64,000 nt of DNA from Antedon bifida (lineage: Eukaryota > Echinodermata > Crinoidea > Comatulida > Antedonidae): the NCBI GenBank assembly GCA_963402885.1, contig OY727094.1:35590501-35654500 (forward strand), written 5' to 3'. The position numbers were made by a program, and so were the translations under genes. Shown here in pieces: positions 61,277-64,000 of this stretch; the stretch's first letter is position 1; each line of letters begins with the position of its first letter. The notes under the pieces were generated by a model. That model searched no databases and was not told where the DNA came from. It saw only the letters and a program-made list of their open reading frames with translations.

Positions 61277-63756
61277 TCATTTACGGCCAATTGCAGCTGC
61301 TATCCTTTGTCTGCTATCCCTCATGCTGCCCCCTTTTGAACTACCATTCATTTTCTTTCTATTTGGACTATTAAAATCTATATTTACACTGGAAGTTGAA
61401 ACTGTAGCGGAAGATAAACCGGGAGAAAACTGAGCACCCAATGTTAAAGCACCATTTGCAGAATTTCTCTCAGAAATTCCCATGTCTTTGCTTTGGTTAA
61501 CGCTTGATGAATAAGGCCTGGAGCTAGGCCTAGAACTGGAGCTAGGCCTAGAACTGGAGCTAGGCCGACTTAAACTAGACCGCGATCCAGGGCTACGTGA
61601 TGCCGAATGACCCTGATAAGACAGTAGCTGTTCTCTTGCCTGGCTTAAGGCCTCAGTTAAATCAAATCTCTCTTCACATTCTTTTCTGACTGTATCTTGG
61701 AGAAAAAGAATCTAAAATAAAACATGAGAAATATTATTAGTCCTCAAATGTGTCTTTATATCAAAGTTTTTAATTATATATTTGTTGTAGTTACCTCCTC
61801 TTTAGAATCTTTTATTTTTCCCTCTAATTTTTGGTTTTCTTCTTTCATAGAATTTAAATCATCTTCTGCTTCTCTCAATTCTGCACGTAGTTGGGCAAGT
61901 GACCCATCACTATCTCTATCAACATGAGCTGTTATTGGAAAAATGAGAAAGCTATGTTATTTTGAGTATAGAATAAAATAACAGTGGAGGTGCACTGAGC
62001 CAGTTGGCATAAAGTTGTGTGATATATATAAATAAACAATATATAATAATATAATAATATAATATAATATATATAAACTAGTGTGATATACCCAAATATG
62101 GTAGTGATATGACCAAATATGGTAGCGATATGCCCAAAATGGTAGTGATATGACCAAATATGGTAGTGATATGACCAAATATGGTAGTGATATGACATCA
62201 TCATGTCCATACATATTCATTGATTGTTTTTTCTGTGTGACAAATAATGATCCTTGTACAAACTTACCAAGCCTGTCTTGTAAATTGTTGATGATATTCT
62301 TAAGACTTGATATCTCATCCTTAAAATCAGTTTCAATTTCATTGACAGAATTCTTGGCTTCATCTGCTTGTCGTCGTAAATGGTTCACTTCCAGTTTGTG
62401 TTTACCACAGATGCTCTTCAACTCGTTTTTTAACTGTTAAAAATATTGAAATGAAACAAATTCTTTAGTTATAATGAAGTCTGACGGGCAAGTAATCTGA
62501 TGTGTTTGTAATTGTGCTCTCCCCAATGAGCTTCTATAGATTGGCTAGAGGGCTGACTCCAATGTCTACAGTTGATGATATATAGTTGCTGATCTAGTAG
62601 TTAGAGTACATCTATGGTTCTCCAAGATTTATTTTCATTATACCAACCTTCTCATCATTGTCTTTAACTTCATCTTTGTATTTTTGTATAAGCTCTTCAC
62701 ATCTGTTTTTCTCAATATCGATTTCCTAAAATATGACATGTATTAAAAGAAGACTATTACTAAACGATTGAAATTTAAAAGGAAAACTAAAGCATGTTCT
62801 TAAATCAAAGCATGACTTAAATTAAAGCATGTTCTTAAATCAAAGCATGTACTGTACTTAATAGTTAAAAGATTAATAAGTCTAACTATTCCAATGGTCC
62901 TGAATTACTTCCTAATTTTCAAAAGGAGGGACAATTTAATAATTTTGGGACAGGCTAATGAGTGCCATTTGGTATTTTGTTGTTTACCTGTATATATTGT
63001 ACTACAAATTAATATCTATCTACTTTCGGTCATAGATATGATAGCTGCAAGCATGACACAACAATCATTAAAAAAAACTATACCATTTGAAAAGCTTGTC
63101 TTAGCTTTTCTTCCAAGTTCTTTAATTCGTTAACATGCCGTTCTTTCTCTTTTCTAGACTCCTCAGACATCTAACGATTAAATAACAATTTGAAACATGA
63201 GTTACTACTTATAATGTTTTGTATTTGAAAGAAAGAGGTTTGTTACAGACCGAAAAAAAGTTTTTTCTTTGCAATAAGATTATGATAGCATGACACACCA
63301 ATAGCATTAAAAAAAAACTATACCATTTGAAAAACCTGTCTTAGCCTTTCTTCCAAGTTCTTTAAACACCTTTTTTCAATTTTTTTTAGCACACTCGTAC
63401 TTTTTTAATGTTAGATTTTGGGCAATTTGAAGTTTTTTAGCAAAACTACAGGAAATTGACATTAACAGAAAATCATCAGAATATTTAAAATTGCAATCAT
63501 TTATGTTACAGGCAGGTGGTTACTTCAGATTCAGACATATAACAAAACAATGACTTTAAACTTCTCTTTGGTGATCGATTTTCAATTGTAAAAGCAGAAT
63601 ACAGAATTTGTATTTTGTCCCTGCTATGTAAACAGAAACACCAAAATACAAACTTAATTTACCCTTTCTGGCCATTTGTCAGCTTCTCTGAGTTTCTGCT
63701 TAAAACTTTCTCTCAATTGTTCGATTCTGTTCTGATGTGAATTTATCATCAACTCT
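61277..63756 (-). CDS. Coiled-coil protein, 3' half (seven exons, partial)
   Basis: Exons: 63,663-63,756; 63,084-63,170; 62,648-62,725; 62,268-62,433; 61,795-61,928; 61,277-61,711. All frames join (phases 0, 0, 0, 1, 0) up to the stop at 61,277; the count is six joined exons here, with at least one more to the right of the window. The protein is a long coiled coil (IEQLRESFKQKLREADKWPE, LKNLEEKLRQAF, IINNLQDRLG) ending in a Ser/Pro-rich tail with three SRPSSS repeats and a basic end (RDSRQRIAAAIGRK). The ADKWPE signature inside a coiled coil is typical of centrosome/cilium-type coiled-coil proteins such as LEKR1 or CEP families, but I cannot name the orthologue. It is transcribed in the same direction as PIK3CA, upstream of it. 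Confidence 0.72.
62083..62200. repeat. 21-bp tandem repeat derived from the foldback MITE core
   Basis: GTGATATGACCAAATATGGTA repeats about five times, then ACATCATCATGTCCATA follows. The same words form the core of the GTCTACACTA foldback family (50,134; 19,880), so a MITE interior appears to have expanded here inside an intron of the coiled-coil gene. Confidence 0.75.
63280..63375 (-). repeat. Partial second copy of a coiled-coil exon
   Basis: GCATGACACA, CATTAAAAAAAACTATACCA and TTTGAAAA.CTTGTCTTAG continue to TTCCAAGTTCTTTAA. This copies the 3' half of exon 63,084-63,170 and its donor into the neighbouring intron. It lacks the acceptor end, so it is not a usable exon on its own. Confidence 0.85.
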
Positions 63757-63915
63757 CTATGACAAAAAAAAATTTCAGTTTTTAGAAAGTAAACTAATTT
63801 GACAAATTGACATTGCATAAATTAAAATGTCATTTTAAGCAAAATATTTCCTTTTATTCTTTTACAACTATCGGCCATTAATCCGCGATAAATTAAAACT
63901 TCATTTGATATCTGT

Positions 63916-63928
63916 GATAATAATAACA

Positions 63929-63978
<50 letters not shown>
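63916..63978. repeat. (AAT)n microsatellite
   Basis: Nearly uninterrupted AATAATAAT run of about 60 bp at the right edge. Confidence 0.95.
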
Positions 63979-63979
<1 letters not shown>

Positions 63980-64000
63980 TCTAGGGTAACTTTTGTATTG

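Overview
This is nuclear DNA from a multicellular animal. Genes have introns with GT/AG borders and conserved phases, the DNA is AT-rich, and small transposons and minisatellites are everywhere. A p110-type PI3K next to NACHT-LRR genes with death-fold N-termini, together with long tracts rich in TAGGCC, suggests a marine invertebrate deuterostome, most likely an echinoderm. That placement is inference; no marker in the window fixes the species.

Layout, left to right. 320-868 (+) holds the last two exons of an unidentified gene. 2385-5985 (-) is a five-exon NOL7-like nucleolar protein gene. 6.3-11.4 kb has no gene I can support but is full of mobile elements: a TTAA-flanked MITE, a TA-flanked foldback, a LINE 3' fragment and a 1.1-kb Harbinger-like element. 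11,995-48,630 is an array of three NLR genes on the + strand (NLR-1, NLR-2, NLR-3). Each has a 10-nt start exon, a DED-like exon, a 57-nt linker exon (two in NLR-2) and one large NACHT+LRR exon, all joined in phase 1. A broken LRR-only copy follows NLR-1. 49,376-59,206 (-) is a complete 17-exon class I PI3K catalytic subunit gene (PIK3CA-like, 1050 aa by my splicing). 61,277-63,756 (-) is the 3' half of a coiled-coil protein gene.

The main result is how the array is built. Each NLR gene is followed tail-to-tail by PI3K sequence. NLR-3 is followed by the intact gene; NLR-1 and NLR-2 are followed by broken copies of its last exons (19,147-20,300 and 35,602-36,757). Those copies keep introns, so they arose by DNA duplication, and they share damage: the DFG motif is cut by a 7-base deletion and two exons are missing. 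The repeated unit is therefore an NLR gene plus the 3' end of its PI3K neighbour, and the array appears to have grown by tandem duplication beside PIK3CA. A roughly 5.5-6 kb segment (18.6-24.0 kb and 34.4-40.8 kb) is nearly identical between units.

The NLR genes are mosaics. NLR-2 and NLR-3 share nearly the same NACHT exon, while NLR-1 and NLR-3 share the more similar DED exon, and LRR unit number varies (4, 4, 6). Small tandem duplications that copy the ends of exons with their splice donors recur in PIK3CA and in the coiled-coil gene. All gene models were spliced by eye; frames close exactly in every complete model, but no transcript evidence was available.
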